NCBI GenBank assembly: GCA_041940425.1
Contig: JBGTSF010000021.1
Span: 1-64,000, forward strand
Direction of reading: 5' to 3'
DNA from: DATHTS01 sp041940425
GTDB lineage: Bacteria > Acidobacteriota > Blastocatellia > Pyrinomonadales > Pyrinomonadaceae
Length of the DNA: 64,000 bases
Shown: positions 1-8,120 of the stretch, in pieces
Layout of the letters: the number at the start of each line of letters is the position of its first letter
Position numbering within the stretch: position 1 is the stretch's first letter
Program-made: the position numbers and the translations under genes
The notes under the pieces: generated by a model
The model's input: only the letters and a program-made list of their open reading frames with translations
What the model was told of the DNA's origin: nothing
Database searches by the model: none

Positions 1-209
1 GGCACGAGTTCGTCGAATAACCACGTTTCCAACAATGTCCTTTTTTTGCTTGCAGGCAGTTGATAAATTCCTTTCTCGATTTCGCCAATCGTAATCACGC
101 TCAAAAAAAGCGTTTTTTCGTTTTGCGTCTGAAACCAGCTTAAAACATTTGCGTTCGGTTTAACTGCAACCATTTCGGAAATCGTGCAAGTATCGAGCAG
201 ATAAGCCAC
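1..209 (-). CDS. VapC-like PIN-domain toxin, 3' part missing (left edge)
   Basis: PIN-domain ribonuclease of a type II toxin-antitoxin pair; this family cleaves RNA with a Mg-dependent acidic site. I translated it by hand from a GTG at 209: the N-terminus reads VAYLLDTCTISEMVAVKP, with the first catalytic Asp in LLDTC and a Glu in the ITIGEIEKG motif, the usual first two acidic residues. About 69 codons are visible and the C-terminal acidic residues lie outside the window. A GGAG stands 7 bases before the GTG, and the start is 2 bases after the antitoxin stop, so the pair is co-translated. The family is clear; cognate target unknown. Confidence 0.85.
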   Translation of the reverse strand, partial: MAYLLDTCTISEMVAVKPNANVLSWFQTQNEKTLFLSVITIGEIEKGIYQLPASKKRTLLETWLFDELV

Positions 210-211
210 TG

Positions 212-463
212 TTATTCTCCAAAATTGAATTCCCGCGGCGGATCATTTTGTCTGCTCAAATCGAGTTCTTCGCCGATCAGAGGACTTGAGCGCAAAAGTT
301 CGACCAAACTCGTCCTTTTTCCGTTCAATCTTTTCCACTCTTCAATCGAAACGACGACCGCCACTTCTTTTTCATTGCGCCGGATTATCTGCGGTTCGCC
401 TTTTTCCGCCAGACGGATCAAACTGCTCAAATTGTTCTTTGCCTCTTTTACGTTATGCGACAT
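212..463 (-). CDS. Phd/YefM-family antitoxin
   Basis: 83-residue antitoxin that should bind the downstream PIN toxin and repress its own promoter. The N-terminus (SHNVKEAKNNLSSLIRLAEK) is the Phd/YefM DNA-binding fold, followed by the typical segment PQIIRRNEKEVAVVVSIEEW; the acidic C-terminal tail (about 60-83) is the toxin-neutralising part. AGGTGG precedes the ATG. Gene order is antitoxin then toxin with a 2-base gap, normal for vapBC-like operons. Confidence 0.88.
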   Translation of the reverse strand: MSHNVKEAKNNLSSLIRLAEKGEPQIIRRNEKEVAVVVSIEEWKRLNGKRTSLVELLRSSPLIGEELDLSRQNDPPREFNFGE

Positions 464-511
464 TTTTCCACCTCATATTTGCCGTTTGGCTACGTAGCCA
501 TTATAGCAATT

Positions 512-1186
512 CTATCTTAAATCTAAAATCGCCCAATCGTGCTGAAGCGCGGTCTGTTTCAGGCGAAAATCGGGATTGACGGCGACCGGATGACCGACGA
601 TTGCGAGCATCGGCAAATCCGAAATGCTGTCCGAATAGGAATACGATTCGCTCAGGTTTATATTTTCGCGTTCGGCGTATTCGCGCATCCATTTCGCTTT
701 GGTCGCCGAAGCCATGACGGGCGGCAGAATGCGCCCCGTAGAATAGCCGTTGACGAATTCCATACGGTTTGCCTTGTATTCGTCAATGCCGAGATAATCC
801 ATCAGTTTTTCGATTGTAAAATCGAGCGCGCCGGTTATCACGATTTGTCTTTGACCGAGTTTTTTGCCCTGCGCGATGAGTTCCTGCGTTCCGGGATAAA
901 TCGCCGGTTTTAAGACTTTTTCGAAAAGCTCGTCGGAAAAATAGCGCAGGCGGTCGAAGGATTCGCCCTCGTAAGATTTGAAAAAATATTCGTTAAAAAC
1001 ATTTCTTGAATACAGGTCGGTAATGCCGAAGGCGGGCAGTTTTGCCAAAGTTCCGACCGATTTTTTGACGGTTTTCCACAGACCTTGCTGACGCTGTGCA
1101 TAAAATCCGAGCGTATGCACGAGATTCGTGCTGACCAGTGTGCCTTCGAGATCGTAAAACGCCGCCGCTTGTCCGCTTTTTTTCAT
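512..1186 (-). CDS. HAD-IB family phosphatase with a DxE motif I
   Basis: Haloacid-dehalogenase superfamily hydrolase of the SerB-like IB class, 224 residues. Motif I is FYDLEGTLV: nucleophile Asp12 is present, but the second acid (normally Asp, the general acid/base) is Glu14. Motif II Thr/Ser is in IVITGAL, and motif III/IV acids are in SYSYSDSISDLPML. Relatives with this pattern often accompany acyltransferases or fatty acyl reductases in lipid metabolism; here the nearest such gene is the SDR at 13145, far away. Probably a phosphomonoesterase; substrate cannot be read from the sequence. Transcribed divergently from the TPR lipoprotein, which starts 92 bases away. Confidence 0.8.
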   Translation of the reverse strand: MKKSGQAAAFYDLEGTLVSTNLVHTLGFYAQRQQGLWKTVKKSVGTLAKLPAFGITDLYSRNVFNEYFFKSYEGESFDRLRYFSDELFEKVLKPAIYPGTQELIAQGKKLGQRQIVITGALDFTIEKLMDYLGIDEYKANRMEFVNGYSTGRILPPVMASATKAKWMREYAERENINLSESYSYSDSISDLPMLAIVGHPVAVNPDFRLKQTALQHDWAILDLR

Positions 1187-1278
1187 AAACGCTTTTTTGT
1201 GTTATTTTTGTTAAACTTCCCTTGTTTACAAAGACATCAAATATAACAAAATTTTAACATTTTGGGTAATTTGCGAAA

Positions 1279-2061
1279 ATGAGAAAACGGAAGTTTTACA
1301 GTTTAATTACAATCGTTTCAGCCGCGCTTTTTCTTGCTTCGTGCGCTTCGCGCGTCGAAACCGAACCGGCAAAACCGAAATTTTCCGACGAGGAAATCCA
1401 AAAGGCTCTGACAAAAGCCGGAGACCTTTTCGCCGGACGCGAAGACGTTAAAAATCTGCGCAAGGCGGTCGAAACGCTCGAAAACGTCCGCGATCCCGAC
1501 AACCGAAATTTCGAGGTCGAATGGAAATTTTCAAAATACAATTATTTTTTGAGCAAGCAGACCGAATCGGAAGAAGAAGCCGAAAAACTTCTCAAAGAAG
1601 GCGTGGCAGCGGGCATTATCGCTTCGCGCATCGAACCCGGCAAACCGGACGGGCATTTCTGGTATGGCGCGAATTTGGGCGAGCAGGCAAAGCGAAGTCC
1701 TTTGACGGTCGGGCTGAAATCAATTGACGACATCCGCGAAACGATGAACAAAGTCATCGAACTTGACCCGTCATATCAGGGCGCGAGCGCGTTCGATGCG
1801 CTTGCCCAGATCGAGCTTTCGAGCAGTCTGGTCGGAAAACCCGAAAAAGCGGTCGAATATCTCGAAAAAGCTCTCGAATACGAAAAAGACAATACATACG
1901 TCCGCCTGCATCTCGCCGAAGCATACCTTGCGGTCGGAAAAAAACCGGAAGCAAAAAAACAACTCGATTATCTTTTGCAGATGAAGCCCGCGCCGGGCTA
2001 CGAAGTCGAATACAAGGAAACGACCGAAGAGGCGAAAAAGATTCTGGAGAGAAGATTCTAG
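1279..2061 (+). CDS. TPR lipoprotein, TatT-like
   Basis: 260-residue exported lipoprotein. Residues 1-22 are a signal peptide with lipobox LASC (Cys22). The rest is helical with TPR-like units near 180-250 (KAVEYLEKALEYEKDN...LHLAEAYLAVGKKPEA). The middle part, with WYGANLGEQAKRSPLTVG and MNKVIELDPSYQGASAF, resembles the TatT periplasmic TPR family linked to TRAP-type uptake, but no TRAP transporter genes are in the window, so that role is not supported by context. ATG at 1279 gives an intact signal peptide. The 3' flank is the word repeat at 2065. Confidence 0.7.
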   Translation: MRKRKFYSLITIVSAALFLASCASRVETEPAKPKFSDEEIQKALTKAGDLFAGREDVKNLRKAVETLENVRDPDNRNFEVEWKFSKYNYFLSKQTESEEEAEKLLKEGVAAGIIASRIEPGKPDGHFWYGANLGEQAKRSPLTVGLKSIDDIRETMNKVIELDPSYQGASAFDALAQIELSSSLVGKPEKAVEYLEKALEYEKDNTYVRLHLAEAYLAVGKKPEAKKQLDYLLQMKPAPGYEVEYKETTEEAKKILERRF

Positions 2062-2064
2062 TCC

Positions 2065-2212
2065 GGTAGGCAGTAGGCAGCGGCGGTAGGCAGGTCAGTT
2101 TCTTGTCTTTTAAATTATCTTTTTTTGTGATAACTTTTTCACGTTTTTTACTAAATTTATTTTCGCCGGCATTAGCAAAAAACTGCCTACTGCCGCTGCT
2201 TACTGCCTACTG
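2065..2212. repeat. Word-repeat inverted pair, word GTAGGCAG/CAGCGG
   Basis: Left arm 2065-2093 repeats GGTAGGCAG-type words three times; right arm 2183-2212 carries the reverse complement (CTGCCTACTGCCGCTG and so on). The AT-rich spacer is about 90 bases. It ends 5 bases before the coaD start, so any coaD leader RNA contains it. The same word is used at 14687 and 58846. Confidence 0.85.
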
Positions 2213-2217
2213 AACTT

Positions 2218-2712
2218 ATGCGTCGCGCTATTTTTCCCGGTTCATTCGATCCTTTAACGAACGGTCATCTCGACATCATCAAGCGGAGTCTGCCGCTTTT
2301 TGACGAGATCGTTATCGCCGTTTTGAATAATCCCGAAAAAAACCCGATGTTCACGGTCGAAGAAAGATGCAAGATGATCGAGGAAGTTTTGCCGACCGTT
2401 AAGAACGGCGACTGCTGTTTGATCGTTGACAGCTTTTCGGGATTGACCGCCGATTTTGCGCGTGAAAAAGGCGCGAACGCCATCGTGCGCGGCATCCGCG
2501 CCGTCGCCGATTACGAATACGAACTTCGCATGGCTCTGATGAACCGCCGTTTAGAGCCGGAAATCGAAACGGTTTTTCTCGTCGCGGCGGAAGAATTTTC
2601 CTACGTTTCGTCGAGTCTGATGAAACAGGTTTTTACTTTGGGCGGTCGCGTCGAAGGTCTCGTGCCGGAACTCGTCGAAAAGAAAATGAGAGAAAAAATC
2701 AGCCACGAATAA
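2218..2712 (+). CDS. coaD: Phosphopantetheine adenylyltransferase
   Basis: Fourth step of coenzyme A synthesis: 4'-phosphopantetheine plus ATP gives dephospho-CoA; cytosolic hexamer. 164 residues, normal length. The nucleotidyltransferase motif TNGHLD (T/HxGH, residues about 15-20) follows the N-terminal FPGSFDP, and the second signature is YVSSSLMKQV near 124-133; GIRAVADYEYELRMALMNR is characteristic of CoaD. The last codons (Ser-His-Glu-stop) fall inside the word repeat at 2702. No Shine-Dalgarno is visible because the upstream bases belong to the preceding repeat. Confidence 0.97.
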   Translation: MRRAIFPGSFDPLTNGHLDIIKRSLPLFDEIVIAVLNNPEKNPMFTVEERCKMIEEVLPTVKNGDCCLIVDSFSGLTADFAREKGANAIVRGIRAVADYEYELRMALMNRRLEPEIETVFLVAAEEFSYVSSSLMKQVFTLGGRVEGLVPELVEKKMREKISHE

Positions 2713-2773
2713 TGCGAATCATACGAATTTTTATTTGCTTTTGCCGATTCGTGCTATTCGTGTTATTCGTGGC
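2702..2773. repeat. Word-repeat inverted pair, word ATTCGTG
   Basis: Left arm 2702-2728 (CACGAATAATGCGAATCATACGAAT) and right arm 2746-2773 (ATTCGTGCTATTCGTGTTATTCGTGG in pieces) form a near-palindromic hairpin of about 72 bases. It overlaps the coaD stop codon and ends 11 bases before the aminotransferase start. Confidence 0.8.
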
Positions 2774-2784
2774 AAAATATCAAA

Positions 2785-3990
2785 ATGAGCAACTTTCCTG
2801 TTTCCGAAAATGTCGCCCGAATGCAGAGTTCTTCCACGTTCAAAGCGATGCAAGCCGCCGCGAATTTGCGCGAGCAAGGGTTTGACGTGATTGATCTGAC
2901 GGTCGGCGAACCGGATTTTCAAACGCCGGAATTCATCAAAAATCTCGCCGTCGAAGGTTTAGAAAAAGGCTATACGAAATACACTCCGCCCGCCGGTTTG
3001 AAATCGTTTAATGAATCAGTCGTGCAGTTTTACGCCGAACAATTCGGCGCGGAAATTACGGTAAAAGAAATTGCCGCGTCGTGCGGCGGGAAACAAGCCC
3101 TTTTTAATGCCGCCTGTGCGATCCTCAATGAAGGCGACGAATGCCTGATTCCGAAACCTTTCTGGGTTACATTTCCCGAAATCGTAACTTTTACGGGCGC
3201 GAAAGCCCGTTTTATCGAAACCGAGGAAACCGATTTTATTTTGACCGCCGAACAGGTTAAAAATTCGATCACCGATAAAACGAAACTCATTATCATCAAT
3301 TCGCCGAGCAATCCGAGCGGAAGAGTTATTCCGTCGGACGAGATGCGGAAGATCATCGAGACTTGCGCCGAGCGAAACGTTTTTGTCCTGACGGACGAAT
3401 GCTATCTGTTTTTCGTTTACGAACCGGCGGAAGTTTTCACTTCGGCGGTCTTGCCGAAAGAATTGCGCGATTTTGTCTGCGTCGCGGGCAGTTTTTCAAA
3501 AACCTACGCGATGACCGGCTGGCGCATCGGCTACACGATTGCGAACGAAGATTGGACACAAGCCATCGTCAAACTGCAAAGCCATTCGGCGACTCATCCG
3601 ACCTCTTTTGTCCAATACGCCTGCGCCCAAGCGATGCAGAGACGCGAAGAATCAATGAATGCCGTTCAGACAATGCTCGCCGAATATAAACGGCGGCGCG
3701 ATTGGCTGATTCCGCAGCTTAACGAAATCAACGGTTTCAAATGCGCCATGCCCGAAGGCGCGTTTTACGCTTTCGTTGACGTGCGCGATCTTTTGGGCGA
3801 AAAATTCGCATCATCCGAAGCGGTTGCCGATCATCTCTTAAACGAATCGCACGTCGTTACGACCGACGGCGCGGGTTTCGGCGCAGACGGATTTTTGCGT
3901 TTTTCTTACGCTACCTCGATAGAGAATTTAGAAAAAGCGGTCGTGCGGATAAAAAACCTTTTTGAACCGAAAACCACACAGACAGCTTAA
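2785..3990 (+). CDS. Class I pyridoxal-phosphate aminotransferase, aspartate type
   Basis: 401-residue fold-type I aminotransferase that transfers the amino group of aspartate (or a related amino acid) to 2-oxoglutarate; cytosolic. Visible signatures are the N-terminal DLTVGEPDFQTP, substrate-pocket KYTPPAGL, NSPSNPSGRV with the PLP-stacking Asn/Pro, TDECY carrying the PLP-N1 Asp and Tyr, and the Schiff-base lysine in GSFSKTYAMTGWRIGY. C-terminal FLRFSYATS holds the carboxylate-binding Arg. The subfamily is Ib (AspC/AspAT of Thermus type). Close spacing to the next gene (6 bases) suggests co-transcription. Substrate range cannot be fixed from sequence. Confidence 0.92.
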   Translation: MSNFPVSENVARMQSSSTFKAMQAAANLREQGFDVIDLTVGEPDFQTPEFIKNLAVEGLEKGYTKYTPPAGLKSFNESVVQFYAEQFGAEITVKEIAASCGGKQALFNAACAILNEGDECLIPKPFWVTFPEIVTFTGAKARFIETEETDFILTAEQVKNSITDKTKLIIINSPSNPSGRVIPSDEMRKIIETCAERNVFVLTDECYLFFVYEPAEVFTSAVLPKELRDFVCVAGSFSKTYAMTGWRIGYTIANEDWTQAIVKLQSHSATHPTSFVQYACAQAMQRREESMNAVQTMLAEYKRRRDWLIPQLNEINGFKCAMPEGAFYAFVDVRDLLGEKFASSEAVADHLLNESHVVTTDGAGFGADGFLRFSYATSIENLEKAVVRIKNLFEPKTTQTA

Positions 3991-3996
3991 AAATCT

Positions 3997-4284
3997 ATGA
4001 CGGAAATAATCGGTTGGGCGAGTTCGCTCGTTTTGCTTCTCACGCTCATCAGACAGGTTTACAAACAATGGAAGGACGGCAAAACCGAAGGCGTTTCACG
4101 CTGGCTTTTCGCCGGTCAACTGCTCGCTTCGAGCGGTTTCACGGTTTACAGCTATCTGGTCGGAAACTGGGTTTTCACCGTTACAAATTCTCTTTTGACG
4201 GTCAATAATATTATCGGGATTTGTCTATACTTTTATTTTCGTAAAAAAGGGGCGAGGGACGAGGGAAAAGGGACGAGGGATTAA
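3997..4284 (+). CDS. SemiSWEET/PQ-loop small membrane transporter
   Basis: 95 residues with three predicted membrane helices (about 3-20, 36-56, 60-82), the size and topology of a SemiSWEET half-transporter, which dimerises to move sugars. The first helix is followed by LIRQVYKQWKDGKTEGVS, the PQ-loop-like turn (here RQ instead of PQ), and helix 3 has TNSLLTVNNIIG with the conserved Asn. The last eleven residues (GARDEGKGTRD) are encoded by the word repeat at 4249, so the native C-terminus was probably shorter. It follows the aminotransferase by 6 bases. Substrate unknown. Confidence 0.7.
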   Translation: MTEIIGWASSLVLLLTLIRQVYKQWKDGKTEGVSRWLFAGQLLASSGFTVYSYLVGNWVFTVTNSLLTVNNIIGICLYFYFRKKGARDEGKGTRD

Positions 4285-4309
4285 GAAATTTCTCATCCCT
4301 CATCCCTCA
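4249..4309. repeat. Word-repeat inverted pair, word GACGAGG/GATGAGG
   Basis: Left arm 4249-4280 contains GGCGAGGGACGAGGGAAAAG then GGACGAGGG; right arm 4292-4309 is CTCATCCCTCATCCCTCA. It lies between convergent genes: the left arm encodes the C-terminus of the SemiSWEET-like gene and the right arm the last codons of the ATPase. It may also act as a bidirectional terminator. The same word appears at 57908. Confidence 0.85.
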
Positions 4310-5802
4310 ATTTTCCCGCCCGTCATCATCAAGCCGATTTCTTCGTTTGAAGTCATTTTCGGATCAACTTCGCCGACGATCTTGCCTTTGCGAATGACGA
4401 GCAGACGATCAGCCAGCGCGGTAACCTCTTCGAGTTCGGCGGAAACGAGCAGAACGGCTGTTCCGGCATCTCTTAGCTGAATCAATTTGCGGTGAATAAA
4501 TTCGATCGCGCCGATGTCCACACCGCGCGTCGGCTGGGAAACCAGAAGCAGTTTCGGATTGAGTTCAAATTCCCTGCCGATGATGAGTTTTTGCTGATTG
4601 CCGCCCGAAAGCGATTTTGCGGGAAGTGACGGCACAGGCGGGCGCACGTCGAAATTTTCGATGATTTCCTTCGTTCTTTTTTCGACAACCGACGAATTGA
4701 TAAATCCGCCCGACACGACCGGTGCGCGGTAGTGAACGCCCAAAATTGAATTTTCTTCCAGATCGGAATTTAAGAGAAGTCCGCGCCGGTGGCGGTCTTC
4801 GGGAATATGACCGATGCCGAGTTCGGTTCTTTTGCGCACGGAAAGTTTTGTAATATCTTTACCCGAAAGCTCGATCTTGCCGCTTTGAGCCGGAATCAAA
4901 CCGGCAACCGCTTCGACCAGTTCGGTCTGCCCGTTGCCTTCGATCCCGGCGATTCCGACGATCTCTCCGGCGCGAACCTCAAACGAAACACCGTCAACCG
5001 CCAAGCCATGTTTGCCTACGACCGAAAGATTTTCGATATTCAAAACCGTTTCCTGCGGCTCGGCTTCCGTTTTTTCAACGCGCAAAAGCACATCGCGCCC
5101 GACGATCATCCGCGCCAAATCCTTCGCGCTCGTTTCCGACGTTTTGACCTCGCCGACTGTTTTGCCGTCGCGCATCACGGTTACGTTGTCGGAAATCGCC
5201 AGAACTTCTTCGAGTTTGTGCGTAATGATGACGATGGTCTTTCCCTGCTCGCGCATCCGGCGCAAAATTTTGAAAAAATCTTCGGTTTCCTGCGGCGTTA
5301 GAACGGCGGTCGGTTCGTCTAAAATAAGCAGTTCGGCGTTGCGGTAGAGAGCTTTGAGAAGTTCGACACGCTGTTGTGCGCCGACCGATAAATCTTCGAT
5401 GTAGGCGCGCGGATTTACGCCGAGTTTCAACTCATTTGAAAGCCGCAAAATTTCCTCGTTCGCCTTTTCCAGATCGAGATTCGCCGCGCCGCCGGTTTCC
5501 GCGCCGAGAATTATATTTTCGGCAACGGTCATCGTGTCCACGAGCATAAAATGCTGATGCACCATCCCGATCCCGAGCGCAATCGCGTCGTGCGGATTAT
5601 TTATTTGGACGGGTTTTCCGTCAAAGAAAATCTCGCCCGAATCGGCTTTGTAAAAACCGTAAGCGATCCGCATGATCGTAGATTTCCCCGCGCCGTTCTC
5701 CCCGACGATCGCGTGAATCGTTCCCTTTTCGATCTTCATCGAAACATCGTTATTGGCAACTACGTTGCCGAATGTTTTGGTAATATTTTTAAGTTCGAGC
5801 AT
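4300..5802 (-). CDS. BMP-type nucleoside/simple-sugar ABC transporter ATPase (two ABC domains)
   Basis: 500-residue cytoplasmic ATPase with two tandem ABC domains, the arrangement of NupO/YufO and the RbsA-like class. Domain 1 has Walker A GENGAGKST, signature LSVGAQQR and Walker B LLILDEPTAVLTPQE. Domain 2 has the degenerate Walker A GIEGNGQTEL, signature LSGGNQQK and LLLVSQPTRGVDIG, as usual in this family. It should power uptake for the BMP lipoprotein at 6904. The start lies 3 bases after the Doc-like toxin stop with only AAGAG before it, an odd leader for a transporter gene; the original leader is probably the one in front of the remnant at 6467-6616. No permease gene follows. Confidence 0.93.
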   Translation of the reverse strand: MLELKNITKTFGNVVANNDVSMKIEKGTIHAIVGENGAGKSTIMRIAYGFYKADSGEIFFDGKPVQINNPHDAIALGIGMVHQHFMLVDTMTVAENIILGAETGGAANLDLEKANEEILRLSNELKLGVNPRAYIEDLSVGAQQRVELLKALYRNAELLILDEPTAVLTPQETEDFFKILRRMREQGKTIVIITHKLEEVLAISDNVTVMRDGKTVGEVKTSETSAKDLARMIVGRDVLLRVEKTEAEPQETVLNIENLSVVGKHGLAVDGVSFEVRAGEIVGIAGIEGNGQTELVEAVAGLIPAQSGKIELSGKDITKLSVRKRTELGIGHIPEDRHRRGLLLNSDLEENSILGVHYRAPVVSGGFINSSVVEKRTKEIIENFDVRPPVPSLPAKSLSGGNQQKLIIGREFELNPKLLLVSQPTRGVDIGAIEFIHRKLIQLRDAGTAVLLVSAELEEVTALADRLLVIRKGKIVGEVDPKMTSNEEIGLMMTGGKIEG

Positions 5803-5805
5803 CTC

Positions 5806-6201
5806 TTAAATTTTCTCAATTTTCTCACGTAGCCAATTTTCGATTTCGTCTGTCTTCCATTTATCTGATTCGATTGACAAAACCATTTTGTATATGTCTT
5901 CATCATCTACAGTTAACTCAAATCCATTGATCTCTAAAAAGATTTCCATCAAAAATGTTGCAGTTCGCTTGTTGCCGCCGAGCCACGGATGGTTTTTTAC
6001 TAGTCCGAAACAGAGCGTCGCGGCTTGATTGAATATATCCGCATTTTCAAAATTTGCCGCGTGTTTCGGGCGATTTAATGCTGATTCGAGCAAATCTTTA
6101 CGGTCAATGCCGAAACGCACTTCTTGCCATTCGCGCATCAGTAAAATATGAAGCGTAATTGCTTCTTCGACCGAAAGATAAAAAGTTTCCTCAGTCGCCA
6201 A
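5806..6201 (-). CDS. Doc/Fic-family toxin with altered active-site motif
   Basis: 131-residue death-on-curing family protein; relatives phosphorylate or AMPylate targets such as EF-Tu. The Fic core reads HPWLGGNKR at residues 71-79, whereas the Doc/Fic consensus is HxFx(D/N)GNKR: catalytic His71 and the phosphate-binding GNKR are kept, but Phe is Trp73 and the Mg-binding Asp/Asn is Gly75. I checked this codon by codon. The N-terminus (LSVEEAITLHILLM...RFGIDRKDLLESALNRP) is typical of Doc. It overlaps the antitoxin gene by 11 bases. Activity with Gly75 is uncertain. Confidence 0.85.
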   Translation of the reverse strand: MATEETFYLSVEEAITLHILLMREWQEVRFGIDRKDLLESALNRPKHAANFENADIFNQAATLCFGLVKNHPWLGGNKRTATFLMEIFLEINGFELTVDDEDIYKMVLSIESDKWKTDEIENWLREKIEKI

Positions 6202-6442
6202 CGCGCTTTAGCTCTTCGTAAAGTCCTTTCCTTTTTTTGAGAATTTTCTCCGAAATATTTTTGAGTTTCTCGGATAAAGGCGGTAAAATTTCCGCTTCGA
6301 CCTTTTCATTTTCCCTGAAAGTCAGCAAAACCTTGGTGTCTTTAGCCAAATTATTTTCGGCAGTAAAATCATCGGGCAAATCAATCACCCAAGATTTTCC
6401 GACCACTTTTATCTGCTTATTTTTTTCAAGAGAATTTGCCAT
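6191..6442 (-). CDS. AbrB/MazE-like antitoxin of the Doc-like toxin
   Basis: 83 residues. Residues 1-45 (KNKQIKVVGKSWVIDLPDDF then TKVLLTF) look like a swapped-hairpin AbrB/SpoVT DNA-binding domain; the charged helical tail (50-83, LSEKLKNISEKILKKRKG) should bind the toxin. It precedes and overlaps the Doc-like gene by 11 bases. AGGAG stands 8 bases before the ATG and a TATAAT hexamer about 24 bases upstream. Assignment rests on context and on the hairpin-like N-terminus. Confidence 0.65.
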   Translation of the reverse strand: MANSLEKNKQIKVVGKSWVIDLPDDFTAENNLAKDTKVLLTFRENEKVEAEILPPLSEKLKNISEKILKKRKGLYEELKRVGD

Positions 6443-6465
6443 TTTGTTCTCCTATAAACCGAAAA

Positions 6466-6471
6466 ATTATA
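6466..6471 (-). promoter_or_regulatory. Possible -10 box for the toxin-antitoxin operon
   Basis: TATAAT on the minus strand, about 24 bases before the antitoxin ATG at 6442. The matching -35 position reads only CTTTCG. The box sits just past the end of the homology to the ATPase, so the module appears to bring its own promoter. Confidence 0.4.
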
Positions 6472-6616
6472 ACATTAATTTTACCGCTCGAAAGATTTTC
6501 CGCACACTGTTTTCGCCGACAATGGCGTCAATCGTGCCTTTTTCGATCTTCATCGAAACATCTTTGTTGACAATTACATCGCCGAATGTTTTATTAATAT
6601 TTTTAAGCTCGAGCAT
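6467..6616 (-). pseudogene. Remnant of the 5' end of the BMP transporter ATPase gene
   Basis: Translated from ATG 6616 the minus strand begins MLELKNINKTFGDVIVNKD and continues VSMKIEKGTIDAIVGEN; the intact ATPase at 5802 begins MLELKNITKTFGNVVANND and VSMKIEKGTIHAIVGEN. About 31 of the first 37 residues agree. Similarity fades at the Walker A (SVRK in place of GAGK) and the frame stops at 6467. It sits 12 bases after the stop of the 87-residue gene, where the original ATPase start would be expected. Substitutions are scattered, so the duplication is not recent. It is a dead fragment, not a gene. Confidence 0.9.
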
Positions 6617-6628
6617 TTTTGAAAATTT

Positions 6629-6892
6629 CTATCTGACAAATGTATTGTAAAAAATTAAAACCACGCCGATGGTGAGCAAAAAAAAGCCGCTATAAAAATA
6701 TAATTTCTTTTTTTCCCAATTGTCTTTCGCATTACCCGCCAATCCGGGAATTAAAATTCCCAAACCCAGAAACAACGTTTCCGCCCCCGACCAATAATTT
6801 TCCGTATTTATAAACCGAATGATGCCGCCGAGAATTAAAAAAACTCCGATACAAACTTGAATTATTGCATAAGTTGGCAGATTTACTTTCAT
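6629..6892 (-). CDS. Small membrane protein, three helices, unknown
   Basis: 87 residues with three hydrophobic segments (about 6-27, 36-54, 65-84) and little else; no family recognised. It lies between the BMP lipoprotein gene (11-base gap) and the ATPase remnant, so it was probably part of the original transporter operon. It is too short to be the missing permease, which has many more helices. An accessory membrane role is possible but unproven. Confidence 0.65.
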   Translation of the reverse strand: MKVNLPTYAIIQVCIGVFLILGGIIRFINTENYWSGAETLFLGLGILIPGLAGNAKDNWEKKKLYFYSGFFLLTIGVVLIFYNTFVR

Positions 6893-6903
6893 AAAACCCT
6901 GAA

Positions 6904-7959
<1,056 letters not shown>

Positions 7960-7986
7960 AAAAAAATTTGGTTTTTATAACAAAAA

Positions 7987-8110
7987 TTCAAACAGGATGG
8001 ACAGGATTTACAGGATGAGAAAAATCATTTATTAAACTGCCGTTGAAATTTATGGTTCAGGCTAAAATAGATAAAAAGTTATCCTGTCCATCCTGCTCAT
8101 CCTGTTTGAA
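7987..8110. repeat. Word-repeat inverted pair, word ACAGGAT
   Basis: Left arm 7987-8019 holds AACAGGATGGACAGGATTTACAGGATGAG in word order; right arm 8081-8110 is its reverse complement (ATCCTGTCCATCCTGCTCATCCTGTTTGAA, split here by word). It fills most of the gap between the phosphorylase stop and the BMP gene start. Confidence 0.85.
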
Positions 8111-8120
8111 TCCGCCGCAG

